From Oleiphilus sp. (GTDB lineage Bacteria; Pseudomonadota; Gammaproteobacteria; Pseudomonadales; Oleiphilaceae), in contig PZPK01000005.1 of assembly GCA_006212045.1 (NCBI GenBank), forward strand, positions 62,001 to 126,000: 64,000 nt of DNA. The letters are read 5' to 3'. Below, one piece after another: positions 1-9,976 of this stretch; position 1 is the first letter of the stretch; every line of letters begins with the position of its first letter. Under the pieces are notes generated by a model. It had not been told where the DNA came from and ran no database searches. It saw nothing but the letters and a program-made list of their open reading frames with translations. A program made the translations under genes and the position numbers.

Positions 1-221
1 GAATAATACTTGCGCATCTGATCAATCTGCTCTTCATTCAAGTCCGGATAAAGCGTATTAAGCGCCTCACGCATTCCCAGGCCGATGATATTTTTCTTTT
101 CATCATAGCCAAGATCAGGCAGCCCCATTTGTCTGGCAGCTTCTGAAATACACGCCACAATGTGCGCTTCGGAATCCACCAGGGTTCCATCCCAATCCAA
201 AATGACGGCTTTGACCTTCAT
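1..221 (-). CDS. HAD-superfamily phosphatase (phosphoglycolate-phosphatase type), N-terminal part
   Basis: Only the first 73 codons are in the window; the gene runs off the left edge. The start is the ATG at 221, which overlaps the rluC stop codon as ATGA, so the two are very likely one translationally coupled operon. The N-terminus carries the HAD motif DWDGTLVDS (nucleophile Asp9, acid/base Asp11), followed by the helical cap that begins in Gph/PGP-like enzymes. In this family the two aspartates remove phosphate from small metabolites using Mg2+. A HAD phosphatase directly after rluC is a common gammaproteobacterial arrangement. The substrate cannot be told from this fragment. Confidence 0.85.
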   Translation of the reverse strand, partial: MKVKAVILDWDGTLVDSEAHIVACISEAARQMGLPDLGYDEKKNIIGLGMREALNTLYPDLNEEQIDQMRKYY

Positions 222-1180
222 GACAAGCCCATGCGCTGCAGGGCCTTGCTGAAGGCCGGATCATATTCAGCTTCGATCTGCATGGGCTCACCATCCGGTA
301 AGCTGAACTCCAGTGTTCGTGCATGTAGCATTAGCCTGCATTTATCCATGCCCTGTTGTTCCGGTGTACTTTTCTGCAAATACTTACGATCACCTACAAT
401 CGGGTGCCCGCTGAATGCCGCATGCACTCTTATCTGATGCGTTCTGCCGGTAATAGGCTTGGCTTCCAGGAAACTGAACTCTTTAGTATTGGAAAGGATA
501 CGAAACTCGGTCTGGCTTGGTTTACCATCCTGCGCCACAAACACCATTCGCTCCCCTGATTTGAGTTCATTCTTGCGCAGCGGCGCGTCGACTGCTTGTC
601 GATGCCTTGGCCAGCGCCCAAACACAGCCAAGTGGTAGTATTTATTGACCCTGTCCTCACGAAACTGCCTGTGCAAATCTGTCAGCACCGGGCGACTCTT
701 GGCAATCAGGATACACCCCGACGTGTCCCGGTCGAGACGATGTACCAATTCGAGAAACTGGTTTTCGGAATAGCGCGTTCGCAAGGCTTCTATCAGCCCG
801 AGCTGCACACCGCTTCCCCCGTGAACCGCCAACCCGGAAGGCTTGTTGATTGCAAGCAAGCCCTTATTCTCAAACAGAATGGCAGCGTCCAGCTGCCTGT
901 GAAGCTCATCGCTGACAAACAGCTTTTTGTGCGCATTTTCTTCCCTGAAAACAGGAGGAATACGTACCATATCCCCAACTTGCAGCTTGGTCTCAGGCTT
1001 ACAGCGCTTTTTATTTATCCTGACCTCGCCCTTTCGTATGACGCGATAGATTTTTGACTTGGGGACACCTTTGAGAGCGGTAATCAGGAAATTATCGACT
1101 CTTTGAGTCGCATTTTTCTCTGTTATCTCAACAACTTGCACCTGAGGTCTTGGCGAACTGGCAAATGATTCTTTGGTCAT
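218..1180 (-). CDS. rluC: 23S rRNA pseudouridine synthase RluC
   Basis: A RluA-family pseudouridine synthase that in E. coli modifies uridines 955, 2504 and 2580 of 23S rRNA. An N-terminal S4-like RNA-binding segment (about residues 25-80) precedes the synthase domain with the HRLDRDTSG motif, whose first Asp is the catalytic residue. I prefer the ATG at 1180 (320 residues, close to the E. coli length of 319): it has GGGA five bases upstream, whereas the upstream GTG at 1195 has no usable ribosome-binding site. It is divergent from rne, as in E. coli, and its stop overlaps the HAD phosphatase start. Confidence 0.93.
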   Translation of the reverse strand: MTKESFASSPRPQVQVVEITEKNATQRVDNFLITALKGVPKSKIYRVIRKGEVRINKKRCKPETKLQVGDMVRIPPVFREENAHKKLFVSDELHRQLDAAILFENKGLLAINKPSGLAVHGGSGVQLGLIEALRTRYSENQFLELVHRLDRDTSGCILIAKSRPVLTDLHRQFREDRVNKYYHLAVFGRWPRHRQAVDAPLRKNELKSGERMVFVAQDGKPSQTEFRILSNTKEFSFLEAKPITGRTHQIRVHAAFSGHPIVGDRKYLQKSTPEQQGMDKCRLMLHARTLEFSLPDGEPMQIEAEYDPAFSKALQRMGLS

Positions 1181-1195
1181 GAATGTCCCGAACAC

Positions 1196-1924
1196 ACCTC
1201 AATCAGACTGAATACCATACGATTGCCCCACTCTCCTTCTACTCGCCACAAAGTTTGCCGCCAACTGCATTAACTGCTATATTCGCGCGGTGCTGCTGAC
1301 ATCGCCTCGGAACCACGTAGGCCTGATCCAGAAACATTCAGCGGCCGCAAAGCATAGTACAGTGACAAATTTTGGCAATCAAAAAAGCATCAATATTATC
1401 TGAATCACTGGCTTTGCATCAGAATCGCGTACATTGATCAGTCGCCCTGCTCCGGCCAACTGCCGAGATAAAGATAGCGGTGTAACGAAGCTCAACGACG
1501 CGAATCAGGAAACAGAAAATTGGAATCTTTTCGCCGCATGACATTTTGAACATGGCATTGGGCGAAAAGGTAAGTTAAATGCGAGAAAGTCGCATTCGGG
1601 TAAGCAGATAAATAATTTTGTACAGGGCGGCCATGGCCGATGAACCTGTACCGCCGCATTGAGACAAGGCCATTTTAACGCAGCATGTCATGACGACATT
1701 GATCTGCGATAATTTTGTAAGACCAGGTTGCAGTGCGGAAGCATAAAAAATAAACACCTGTTCCAGGTTGGTTCAGCGATTCAGATTCGGAACTCATCGA
1801 GTCATCGCCTACCCAAGAGGTTAAGGTATTTGTTTCCGCTGATGGCATAGCACTTATGCCAGTGGATGCGTTTGCTATTCTGCCCTCCCGTATGCCTCGT
1901 TCTTGAGCAATACGGATTTACTGC
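1196..1924 (+). promoter_or_regulatory. rluC-rne divergent spacer with structured rne leader
   Basis: About 730 bases without a convincing gene, between the divergent rluC and rne. The plus strand can fold several stem-loops: arms TTTTCGCC/GGCGAAAA at 1528-1535 and 1561-1568; a tight hairpin with 7-bp arms at 1578-1584 and 1590-1596; and TACAGG/CCTGTA arms at 1621-1626 and 1645-1650 enclosing the palindrome GGCCATGGCC. In E. coli the rne mRNA has a long 5' leader whose hairpins let RNase E cleave and limit its own message. Assigning that role here is inference from position and structure. No promoter was identified with confidence. Confidence 0.45.
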
Positions 1925-4792
1925 ATGAAAAGAATGCTAATTAACGCCACTCAATCTGAAGAGTTGCGTGTTGCCCTCGTAGACGGTCAGAAACTATACG
2001 ATCTTGATATTGAAGCGAGCTCCCGCGAACAGAAAAAAGCCAACATTTATAAAGGAAAAATTACCCGCATTGAACCCAGCCTTGAAGCGGCGTTTGTCGA
2101 CTTTGGTGCCGAGCGTCATGGCTTCCTGCCACTGAAAGAAATTTCCAAGGAATACTTCAAACCCTCCGCAGGAAAAGGTCGCGTCAATATCAAGGATGCA
2201 CTCCGCGAAGGCCAGGAACTCATCGTACAGGTTGACAAAGAAGAGCGTGGCAACAAGGGTGCCGCACTGACCACATTTATCAGTTTGGCGGGCCGATATC
2301 TGGTACTGATGCCAAACAACCCTCGCGCCGGTGGTATCTCCAGACGCATCGAGGGTGACGAGCGAACGCAACTTAAAGAAGCCATGTCGGGTTTGGAAAC
2401 ACCCGCTAACATGGGTGCGATTGTGCGCACGGCTGGCGTCGGACGCAGTACCGAAGAACTGCAATGGGACCTCGACTACCTGCTGCAGTTCTGGGAATCG
2501 ATCACCAAGGCTTCGGAAAGCCGCCAGGCTCCTTTCCTGATTTATCAGGAAAGCAATCTGATTATCCGTGCCATTCGTGATTACCTGCGCCAGGACATCG
2601 GTGAAGTTCTGGTCGATGCACCGATGGTTTTCGAAGACGTTGTTAACTTCGTCAAGGCGGTCATGCCCGCCTATGAAAACAAGATCAAACTGTATCAGGA
2701 CGAAATTCCGCTTTTCAGTCGCTACCAGATCGAAGCGCAAATCGAAACCGCATTCCAGCGAGAGGTGAAGCTCCCGTCTGGCGGTTCGGTGGTAATTGAC
2801 CCGACCGAGGCACTGGTATCAATCGACATCAACTCGGCACGCGCCACCAAAGGCAGCGATATCGAAGAAACCGCCCTGCAAACAAACCTCGAAGCGGCTG
2901 ACGAAATTGCGCGCCAACTCAGGCTCCGGGACATCGGTGGCCTGATTGTCATTGACTTCATTGATATGGGCCCGGTCAGAAACCAGCGAGAAGTCGAAAA
3001 CCGCATCAAGAAAGCACTTGAGCTTGATCGGGCGCGCGTACAGGTAGGCAAAATTTCGCGTTTCGGCCTGCTCGAAATGTCCAGACAACGACTGCGACCA
3101 TCGCTCGGAGAAACCCGCGCCGAGGTCTGCCCTCGCTGCAGTGGTCAAGGCACGATTCGTGACATTGAATCATTGGCTCTGTCGATCATGCGACTGATTT
3201 ACGAAGAGTCCTCAAAGGAGAAAACAGGTGCCGTCCAGGCGATCGTCCCGGTCTCTGTAGCCAGCTTCCTGCTCAACGAAAAACGCAAGCAAATCTTTGA
3301 TATCGAACGCCGACAAGCGGTCCGTGTCATTATTGCGCCGAACGAACATTTCGACACGCCCCACTTCCAGGTCAAGCGCCTCAGGGAAGATGAAGTCGAA
3401 GGCATGGAAAATATGGTCAGTTACCAGCTGACCCCGGAACTGGATGATGAGTCCAGCACCGTGACCACGACGGCCAGAGAAATCGTTCGGGAAGAAGCGG
3501 CTGTTAAAACCATTACTCACAGTACTCCGGCACCGAGCGTCGCCAGCACTGCCAGCACCAGCTCCAGCAGTACAGAAGAGAAGGGACTGATTAAGAAGCT
3601 GACATCAAAACTGGCCGCCATGTTTGGCGGCAACGAAGATGACGCGACCGCCGCCAACGACACTTCGACTGATAAAAAACAACAGGACACACGCCCCGAG
3701 CGCCGTCCTCGTACCAATCAGCAGGAGGGTCGCAGGGACCGTAATGAGCGGGGCCAGAACAGAAGCAGAAACCGCCGCCAGTCAGAAGATTCGGGCGATT
3801 CCAGGGGTAATCGTCAGCGTAATAGCGACGACAAGCGCAGCACTTCCTCGAATAAGAGCCGCGGCGGACAGGAACGCAACGATAACCGTGGCGAAAAAAC
3901 AGGTAACCGGAAGAAGTCCCCGGCCCGTTCCGAAGGCCGCAGCGGAAATGAGAGAAGCTCCGAAAACAAGCGACCGAGAAGAGACCGTAATGGTGGAGGT
4001 CAGGCCCGCAAGTTTGAGGAAAAACAAAAGCCGGCACCTGTCGCAGAAGCACCGGCAGCTGAAGTCGCTGCACCTGTAGCAGATATGCAGCAAGACCAAG
4101 GGTCAGCGGCCGAAACTGCAGTGACTACCAAGGTTGAGCAAACGACGGACTCGACGCAAACCCCGTCAACCCCGGTGGAAACTGAAGTCGGAAACGTAAA
4201 CACTGCGTCAGAGCCACAGAAAGAGCAGAACAGTGCAGGTTCGGGGGAAGAAACCAAACCGGCGCGCAGAACACGACGTCCGCGCAATCGCCGCAACACC
4301 GGTGCTGAAAAAGCGAACGCTCCCTCCGCGGAAACAACCGCGGAAGAGAGCAGTAAAGCGGAAAACGCACCAAAAGAGGAAAAGGCTCCGGAGAAGGCTA
4401 AGCAGAAAACCAGGAAAGATAAACCGGCACGGTCCGACAGCAAGGATAAAAAGCCGACAGCCAGCCAGAGCGAAACCCGAGAAGAGAAGAAAGAAACCTC
4501 CGATCAGGCAGCGCCCACCACCAGCGTAGCGTCAGCTCCATCCGACAGCACCGAGGATCAAGCCAAGACCCCGGCGCGACGCAGAAGGCGACGCCAGGGC
4601 CCCTCAAGGGCACACAATGATCCTAGACAGAAGGATGGCGCTAGCAACTCGGGAACTTCCAGTGAGAGCGGCAGCGAAGCTGCCAAGCCAGCACAGGAAA
4701 CACGAAGCGACAGCAGCACAAGCCCTGAACCCGCGGTGAGTGCAGAGAGCAAGAAAACTGAAGAACCCACTTCAGCTGTACGTGAAGACTAG
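1925..4792 (+). CDS. rne: Ribonuclease E
   Basis: The essential endoribonuclease that starts mRNA decay and matures rRNA and tRNA, and is the scaffold of the degradosome. The 955-residue protein opens [10 protein letters not shown] like E. coli RNase E. An S1 RNA-binding domain lies near residues 35-120, followed by the 5' sensor and DNase-I-like catalytic core with conserved aspartates in SIDINS and VIDFIDM. Cys402 and Cys405 (CPRC) form the Zn-link that joins dimers. From about residue 510 the protein becomes a long, Arg/Lys/Glu-rich disordered tail with arginine blocks (RRRRRR near residue 885), the expected RNA- and partner-binding scaffold. It ends in a strong terminator. rraA, an inhibitor of this enzyme, lies about 6 kb away. 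Confidence 0.97.
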   Translation: MKRMLINATQSEELRVALVDGQKLYDLDIEASSREQKKANIYKGKITRIEPSLEAAFVDFGAERHGFLPLKEISKEYFKPSAGKGRVNIKDALREGQELIVQVDKEERGNKGAALTTFISLAGRYLVLMPNNPRAGGISRRIEGDERTQLKEAMSGLETPANMGAIVRTAGVGRSTEELQWDLDYLLQFWESITKASESRQAPFLIYQESNLIIRAIRDYLRQDIGEVLVDAPMVFEDVVNFVKAVMPAYENKIKLYQDEIPLFSRYQIEAQIETAFQREVKLPSGGSVVIDPTEALVSIDINSARATKGSDIEETALQTNLEAADEIARQLRLRDIGGLIVIDFIDMGPVRNQREVENRIKKALELDRARVQVGKISRFGLLEMSRQRLRPSLGETRAEVCPRCSGQGTIRDIESLALSIMRLIYEESSKEKTGAVQAIVPVSVASFLLNEKRKQIFDIERRQAVRVIIAPNEHFDTPHFQVKRLREDEVEGMENMVSYQLTPELDDESSTVTTTAREIVREEAAVKTITHSTPAPSVASTASTSSSSTEEKGLIKKLTSKLAAMFGGNEDDATAANDTSTDKKQQDTRPERRPRTNQQEGRRDRNERGQNRSRNRRQSEDSGDSRGNRQRNSDDKRSTSSNKSRGGQERNDNRGEKTGNRKKSPARSEGRSGNERSSENKRPRRDRNGGGQARKFEEKQKPAPVAEAPAAEVAAPVADMQQDQGSAAETAVTTKVEQTTDSTQTPSTPVETEVGNVNTASEPQKEQNSAGSGEETKPARRTRRPRNRRNTGAEKANAPSAETTAEESSKAENAPKEEKAPEKAKQKTRKDKPARSDSKDKKPTASQSETREEKKETSDQAAPTTSVASAPSDSTEDQAKTPARRRRRRQGPSRAHNDPRQKDGASNSGTSSESGSEAAKPAQETRSDSSTSPEPAVSAESKKTEEPTSAVRED

Positions 4793-4832
4793 GCAATACT
4801 GTAGCATTCGCCGATAGGCGCTCGACAATCCA

Positions 4833-4868
4833 GGCAGTTCCGATGATAATCGGAGCTGCCTTTTTTTT
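4833..4868 (+). terminator. Rho-independent terminator of rne
   Basis: A 12-bp stem (4833-4844 with 4849-4860, one G-T wobble) closed by the tetraloop GATA and followed by eight T residues at 4861-4868. It begins 40 bases after the rne stop codon. It also overlaps the earliest possible start of the next open frame, which argues for the later start at 4882 in that gene. Confidence 0.92.
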
Positions 4869-4881
4869 GGAATCCCCATTT

Positions 4882-5424
4882 ATGCCCTTAAGCCCTGCGG
4901 ACATTGACCAGCTGGAAGCGCTGCTGTTCGACGACCAATTTATGGACGAAGCCCTTGACTACTTTGCCTTGCACGGTTTGGTCAGCGCCTCTGTTGTCGG
5001 CCCGAAAAACATTCCATCAGCAACGATCAGAAGCATCGCTTTTTCGGGAATTGAGCCTCGCCTGGAAGAGAGCCAATGGCAACATTTTGATTATTGCATC
5101 AACACCATTGCCCAGGATCTGGCAGACTGTCTATACGAAGGCCGCGAACCCAATTTGCCTTATGAGAGTGAAGAAGAGTTCGAAGCCTGCCTGGAAAGTT
5201 GGTGCATCGGGTTTATAGAAGGTTTCTTCGAAAACGAAGCCGAATGGTTCTCAAAGGATGAAGAAGCCGCGGCGGAACTGCTCTTGCCGGTGATGACCCT
5301 GTCGGGATTGTTTGACTCAGAGGAGTTCAAACAGATTCATAATAACGAGAAGCTAATGCGTCAATTCTCAACCATCATTGCCGACCAGTTGACCGATATA
5401 TATCTATTCTTTCACGCCAAATGA
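4882..5424 (+). CDS. YecA/YgfB family (UPF0149) protein
   Basis: An acidic, all-helical 180-residue protein of the YgfB/YecA family, whose molecular role is poorly defined. Family features are the N-terminal helix starting with an aspartate-rich LEALLFDD segment and the later motif WCIGFIEGF, matching the conserved W-x-x-G-F region. It lacks the C-terminal SEC-C zinc motif seen in full-length YecA. An in-frame ATG at 4843 lies inside the rne terminator stem, so I chose the ATG at 4882. The gene is convergent with the response regulator at 5404-7086, and the two reading frames overlap by 21 bases at their 3' ends. Confidence 0.8.
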   Translation: MPLSPADIDQLEALLFDDQFMDEALDYFALHGLVSASVVGPKNIPSATIRSIAFSGIEPRLEESQWQHFDYCINTIAQDLADCLYEGREPNLPYESEEEFEACLESWCIGFIEGFFENEAEWFSKDEEAAAELLLPVMTLSGLFDSEEFKQIHNNEKLMRQFSTIIADQLTDIYLFFHAK

Positions 5425-7086
5425 AGACAGGGGGAAGGTGACACAAACGCTTGAATCCTGCTCATTCACTTCAAACGAATGACAAAGCTGTTTCACCACC
5501 TGCAGACCTCTTCCACAGGCTCTTGGGCGCGATAACTCTCTTATTTTCTGTTCAACTTCGGAGATATTGAAACCAGACCCGGAATCTGTGACTCTGACAC
5601 GCAATTCCTGGTCTTTGATCTCCGGTTGGTAGGCAATCTCTATGTCTATCCAGCCACTGGCCAGTGCCTGCTTACGTGTTTCGCGCAATGCATAGTAGTC
5701 AGCAAAGCCATCGGCATTGCGCTTAACATCCGACTCCAGCCGCAGAACACCATGCTCAAGCGCATTGGAATACAGTTCGGTCAGAATCACCTGAAGCCGA
5801 AACCGTGCATCCGCAAACGCTATACCGCCCGGCAACATGTCAATGACCGACTGCAACACCTCGTCATCTTTTAAATCCTCGGGACCCAGGTGAAAACCAA
5901 GCTTCCATGGTGCCGCCCGATAACGCGCTATCTGTTCGCGCGGAGGTTTTTGGACTGGCTGCAGTAATAACTCCACCAACGAAATATCATCTTTCTGTTC
6001 GACGCCTTCTGAAAACCGTTTAATATCGCCCAGAATCGACTCAAAGCCGTTGTCACCTCCCCGCTCTAGTGAACGCAACACTCCCGTTTCACCAAAATGC
6101 TCTCCCACACAATTTTGCACATCATGGATGCCATCACTCAGTAATAACAGCCGGTCCCCCCGGTTCAACTGATAACTGTCGATTCCGGCAGAAAATACAT
6201 CCGCCCCCAGGATACCAAGCGGTACATGCCGCGAAGGCAAGGACTGTACAATGCCTTCCCCTTCTCTAAGAACATATGCCGGCGGCAATCCACCCGTCCA
6301 GACCCGGATGGCATCACCTTTACCATTGAGCTGCAACAGCGTAGCTGCGCAGAACATGTCTTCCGGCAAAAAATCCTTGAGCGTTGCATTCAGTTCGGAT
6401 ACCAGCTCTTTCATCGGCCTCGCTTTGGCACACATGGTAAAAAACACATGAGAGATGGGAATTGCGCCGATGGAAGCTGAAAGTCCGTGCCCGGTAATAT
6501 CCCCCAGAAAGGCATACAAGCCGCCATTAGGATTGGGCGCAACCAGAAACAAATCACCGTTAAAGATCGACATCGGCGAAAGAAAAGCACGCACGTTGTT
6601 ACAGTCCTTCCAGTTTCGGCGCATGGCGTGACTCAGCACATGCTCACCAAGCTGGTGCTCCTGCTTCAGCGTCTCATGCAGTTGACTGAGCTCAACATTC
6701 TTTTCCCGAATTTCCCTGGTCAACTCCCGTGTTCTTCCATGGGCTGATATTTTGGCTTTCAGCAGTACGGCATTCACAGGCTTTACCAGAAAATCATCGC
6801 CATGATCCAGACAATGAACGAGGGCTTCCTGATCGGATACGGCGGTCAGAAAAAGAACCGGAATATGGCGCCCGGCAGTCATGGACTTGATCTTCTCTGC
6901 CGCAAGGTAGCCGTTCATGACCGGCATCATGACATCCATAAGTACACAGTCTGGTTGATGCTCCTCAAACAACTCGACCGCATCCAGGCCGTTTACGGCC
7001 TCAATACAGTCATGTCCATCCGTTTCGAGTTGCAAACGAAGCATTAGCCGGCTGGCGCTCTGGTCATCAACAATAAGAATTTTCAC
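5404..7086 (-). CDS. Response regulator with PP2C (SpoIIE) phosphatase and HATPase domains
   Basis: A 560-residue soluble signalling protein with three modules. An N-terminal receiver domain has Asp7/Asp8, phospho-acceptor Asp51, Thr81 and Lys102. A short coiled coil leads to a SpoIIE-type PP2C phosphatase (GDITGHG, about residues 180-385). The C-terminal HATPase_c domain (about 420-555) carries an N-box (ELYSNALEHG) and TDSGSGFN. This is the layout of HsbR-like partner-switch regulators, which dephosphorylate and phosphorylate an STAS anti-anti-sigma partner. No STAS protein is adjacent, so the partner is elsewhere. The GTG at 7086 overlaps the stop of the upstream PHP gene as GTGA and has GGGA nine bases before it; ATGs at 7095 or 7101 are alternatives. 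Confidence 0.88.
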   Translation of the reverse strand: MKILIVDDQSASRLMLRLQLETDGHDCIEAVNGLDAVELFEEHQPDCVLMDVMMPVMNGYLAAEKIKSMTAGRHIPVLFLTAVSDQEALVHCLDHGDDFLVKPVNAVLLKAKISAHGRTRELTREIREKNVELSQLHETLKQEHQLGEHVLSHAMRRNWKDCNNVRAFLSPMSIFNGDLFLVAPNPNGGLYAFLGDITGHGLSASIGAIPISHVFFTMCAKARPMKELVSELNATLKDFLPEDMFCAATLLQLNGKGDAIRVWTGGLPPAYVLREGEGIVQSLPSRHVPLGILGADVFSAGIDSYQLNRGDRLLLLSDGIHDVQNCVGEHFGETGVLRSLERGGDNGFESILGDIKRFSEGVEQKDDISLVELLLQPVQKPPREQIARYRAAPWKLGFHLGPEDLKDDEVLQSVIDMLPGGIAFADARFRLQVILTELYSNALEHGVLRLESDVKRNADGFADYYALRETRKQALASGWIDIEIAYQPEIKDQELRVRVTDSGSGFNISEVEQKIRELSRPRACGRGLQVVKQLCHSFEVNEQDSSVCVTFPLSSFGVKE

Positions 7087-7916
7087 GCCCAGCATTCCCA
7101 TACCGGGGTTAATCTGGCTGGCAAGACCGGCACTCGTCCCAAGTCTGCCCAAAGGAAGTCAGTCGAATGGAAATCACTACCGACAGAGGCACACATGCCA
7201 TAGCGCATGCACAGATCCGCGAGCATCCCTGTCTCACCCTGCTTTTGTCCCGAAACCACCACTTCCAGCCCGATGCCGCCTGCATCGCGAAACTCTTCAA
7301 TCATTTGCCGCAGTTTAGTCAGACTCATCGAATATTTTCTGGGGTGTGCAATCACCGCGACACCCTCTGAAGCCAAAATCCATTCAACCACCTCAGCCAG
7401 CTGTGGCCAGCCAGCTTTGACGTCGCCAACCTTGCCGGAGCCAAGATATTTTTTGAATGCCTCTTGCTGATTCTTCAGCCGCCCCGATTCCACGAGCGCC
7501 TGAGCAAAGTGAGGTCGCCCCGGAATCCCTGAGCGAGCCAACGCACATGCCCGGGAATAGACTTCAGGCAGCCCCTTTTTTTCCAGGCGATGACTGATCG
7601 TGCGCGCCCTGTCCATTCGGGTCCGCGTTTGACGCGCCTGTATATCGGCAATCCGGGCATCCATCTTAAAATTAAGGCCAAGCACATGCACCGTGTGACC
7701 TTGCCATTGACACGACAGCTCTATCCCCGGAATCAGGGAAATGCCCTGAGTACGCGCTTCAAACTGTGCCTCCTCGATACCTGCAACCGTATCGTGGTCG
7801 GTCAGCGCCAGGACTTCGACACCATTTGCCTTTGCCCGGGCAACAACTTCTGCTGGTGGTAGAGCGCCATCGGACATATTGCTGTGGCAATGTAAATCGT
7901 ATGGTGAGTAATTCAT
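7083..7916 (-). CDS. PHP-domain phosphoesterase (YciV/RNase AM type)
   Basis: A 277-residue polymerase-and-histidinol-phosphatase domain protein. The first metal-binding motif is HCHSNMSDG (His9, His11), followed by LTDHDT and, later, AHPRKY and GSDFH, which complete the usual metal site. E. coli YciV belongs to this family and acts as a 5'-3' exoribonuclease and 3',5'-nucleotide bisphosphate phosphatase. Activity here is inferred from the motifs. It is divergent from the 8065-9848 gene group, with a 148-base shared promoter region, and its stop overlaps the GTG start of the receiver-PP2C protein. Confidence 0.87.
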   Translation of the reverse strand: MNYSPYDLHCHSNMSDGALPPAEVVARAKANGVEVLALTDHDTVAGIEEAQFEARTQGISLIPGIELSCQWQGHTVHVLGLNFKMDARIADIQARQTRTRMDRARTISHRLEKKGLPEVYSRACALARSGIPGRPHFAQALVESGRLKNQQEAFKKYLGSGKVGDVKAGWPQLAEVVEWILASEGVAVIAHPRKYSMSLTKLRQMIEEFRDAGGIGLEVVVSGQKQGETGMLADLCMRYGMCASVGSDFHSTDFLWADLGRVPVLPARLTPVWECWA

Positions 7917-8064
7917 AAAAAACCTTAAACTGCGCCAGACCTTATTGAACCAAACCGCTAAGTCCCTATAATCTCAAGCTGTCGTCACGGCATCAGGCTT
8001 TGCATAGCAATGACCGCGCGAAACTTATCTTATTGTCACTCAAAACAGAGCAGTTCCAGACTTT

Positions 8065-8766
8065 ATGAATGAACAAGCCAGACCCGGAAACCAAAGCAGC
8101 CATCTAATCATCGAGCTGGTTATCTGCGTCATTCTGCCAACCATTATCCTTAAAAAACTCAGTGGCGACGATAGCCTTGGTCCTGTCTATGCCCTAATTC
8201 TGGGACTATCCTTACCTTTACTGTTCGGGCTGTATCATTTTTACAAAGAACGAAAATTCGGCTTTATCCCTGCCCTTGGTTTTATCAGTATCCTTCTGAC
8301 CAGCAGCATCGGCCTGCTGGAACTGGACCCCAAGTATATCGCGATCAAGGAAGCCAGTATCCCACTGATTATCGGGCTCGGCACCATTTTGTCCCTGAAA
8401 ACCCGCTATCCACTGGTCAAGACCTTTATCTACAATGACAAGATCCTGCAGATCGATAAGGTAGACGCCGCTCTGCAGGAAAGCAAAAACCAGCAGCATT
8501 TTGACCGGGCGCTGACGACAGCGACCTATATACTTGCCGGATCATTTCTGCTTTCCGCCATACTAAACTACGGTCTGGCAAAATATATTGTCACAAGCCC
8601 GTCAGGTACCGCTGCCTTTAATGACGAGCTGGGTACCATGAACCTGCTGAGCTACCCGGTCATCACCATCCCCTGCATGATTGTGATGATCATTGCCATG
8701 GTGTACCTTTTTCGCCAGATTAAACGTCTGACAGGCCTCGAACTCGAAGACATCATTCACCAATAA
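8065..8766 (+). CDS. VC0807-like integral membrane protein
   Basis: A 233-residue inner-membrane protein with roughly six hydrophobic segments: about residues 14-31, 40-57, 66-83, 95-110, 150-170 and 195-220. I assign it to the VC0807 family of uncharacterised membrane proteins. It heads a plus-strand set with YciI and the SH3 protein. In many pseudomonads the comparable slot next to the PHP and YciI genes is held by the intracellular septation protein IspZ/YciB, so this protein may replace it. That substitution is inference from context. No catalytic motif is visible. Confidence 0.7.
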   Translation: MNEQARPGNQSSHLIIELVICVILPTIILKKLSGDDSLGPVYALILGLSLPLLFGLYHFYKERKFGFIPALGFISILLTSSIGLLELDPKYIAIKEASIPLIIGLGTILSLKTRYPLVKTFIYNDKILQIDKVDAALQESKNQQHFDRALTTATYILAGSFLLSAILNYGLAKYIVTSPSGTAAFNDELGTMNLLSYPVITIPCMIVMIIAMVYLFRQIKRLTGLELEDIIHQ

Positions 8767-8776
8767 GAGGTCACTT

Positions 8777-9076
8777 ATGTACTACGCCATCATTTCCCAG
8801 GATGTAGAAAACAGCCTGCCAAAACGAAAACAGGCGCGCCCGGCTCACCTTGAAAGACTCGAAGCATTGAAACATGAAGGAAGATTACTGGTTGCCGGCC
8901 CACACCCTGCCATTGATTCGGAAGATCCCGGAAATGCGGGATTCAGCGGCAGCCTTGTGATCGCCGAATTCCCTTCGCTTCAAGCCGCTCAATCCTGGGC
9001 AGACGAAGATCCTTATGTAAGCGCAGGCGTGTACCATGAAGTCGTGGTAAAACCCTTTAAAAAAGTGCTGCCGTAA
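8777..9076 (+). CDS. YciI family protein
   Basis: A 99-residue ferredoxin-like alpha/beta barrel protein. It shows the family signature of an N-terminal strand (MYYAIISQD), the RPAHLERL segment, the LLVAGPHP turn with the conserved His, and the DPYVSAGVY stretch carrying the Asp of the putative active site. No biochemical role is established for most members. The start has AGAGG eight bases upstream, and the gene lies 10 bases after the VC0807-like gene, so the two are probably co-transcribed. Confidence 0.9.
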   Translation: MYYAIISQDVENSLPKRKQARPAHLERLEALKHEGRLLVAGPHPAIDSEDPGNAGFSGSLVIAEFPSLQAAQSWADEDPYVSAGVYHEVVVKPFKKVLP

Positions 9077-9179
9077 ACACGCCAAGTCTCACACGATGTT
9101 AACTCTGATGATGCCATTTTTTCTGTTAGAATCGGACCTTCATCCTGACTAAAACCCCTGACAACAGAATCCATCTCGC

Positions 9180-9848
9180 ATGATTGCTCGACTAATTTTC
9201 AGCCTGTTCCTGTTTGTATCGGCCAGCAATGCCGGCGCACAAACTGCCTATATCGATGACACACTTCTGGTCCCGCTTAGAAGTGGACCCGGTACCAGTT
9301 TCCGAATTATCCACAAGGGCATCAAAAGCGGGCTCAAACTCGAGGTACTGGAGAAAAACCCGGACACGGGCTACTCATTCGTACGCACCCCTGGAGGTCT
9401 CGAAGGCTATTTACCCACACGCTACCTCTCAAACGAGCCGATTGCGAAAGTAAAACTGGCACAAGCCAATGAGCAGCTCAGACAAGTGACAGAGGAAAAT
9501 AAGTCTCTGAAAACCAAGCTAAACACGGTTCAGAAGGAACTCGATGCGCTGTCAAAAACACACCAGCAAACCAGTGCCGTTCTGGAAAAGAACGTTCAGG
9601 AACTTGGCCATATCAAAAATATCTCCGCCAATGCCGTTAATCTTGATCTGAAGAACAGGGAACTTCGGGAAAGCAACGAACAACTGAGAAATGAACTGGA
9701 GTTGTTACAGGTCGAAAACATTCGTCTGAAAGATCGCTCAGAATCCAATATGATGCTGATGGGCGGTGGTTTGGTAACACTCGGTGTGATTCTGGCATTA
9801 TTGATTCCCCTTCTGAAACCCTCCAAAAAGAATGATAGTTGGGCCTGA
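9180..9848 (+). CDS. Exported SH3-domain / coiled-coil membrane protein (TIGR04211 type)
   Basis: A 222-residue envelope protein. A cleavable signal peptide (about residues 1-20, ending NAGA) is followed by a bacterial SH3 domain with the motif PLRSGPGTSFRII (about 25-85). A long coiled coil (about 90-185) leads to one C-terminal transmembrane helix (about 190-212) and a short basic tail. It is therefore likely anchored in the inner membrane with the SH3 domain in the periplasm near peptidoglycan. This family commonly sits beside YciI and PHP genes in gammaproteobacteria. Its function is not known. Confidence 0.82.
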   Translation: MIARLIFSLFLFVSASNAGAQTAYIDDTLLVPLRSGPGTSFRIIHKGIKSGLKLEVLEKNPDTGYSFVRTPGGLEGYLPTRYLSNEPIAKVKLAQANEQLRQVTEENKSLKTKLNTVQKELDALSKTHQQTSAVLEKNVQELGHIKNISANAVNLDLKNRELRESNEQLRNELELLQVENIRLKDRSESNMMLMGGGLVTLGVILALLIPLLKPSKKNDSWA

Positions 9849-9976
9849 GGGTTGGTGTTCGGCGGGCATTTGTGAACCAAAGTGAAAGACTGTGACCGTC
9901 TTTACGAAACCGTAAAGTATTACAGACTCGAAACCTGAATCACTTTGACAGCATCAGAATTAGGGCATATAAAGAA

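Noticed and set aside
1575-1757. Minus-strand 60-codon frame in the rne leader
   Set aside because: It overlaps the hairpin-rich leader, has no ribosome-binding site and no recognisable motif.
1994-2740. Long minus-strand frame inside rne
   Set aside because: It is a frame shadow of a clear, fully conserved RNase E catalytic domain.
4000-4443. Minus-strand frame opposite the RNase E tail
   Set aside because: Its composition reflects the repetitive acidic/basic tail codons; no start signal or family motif.
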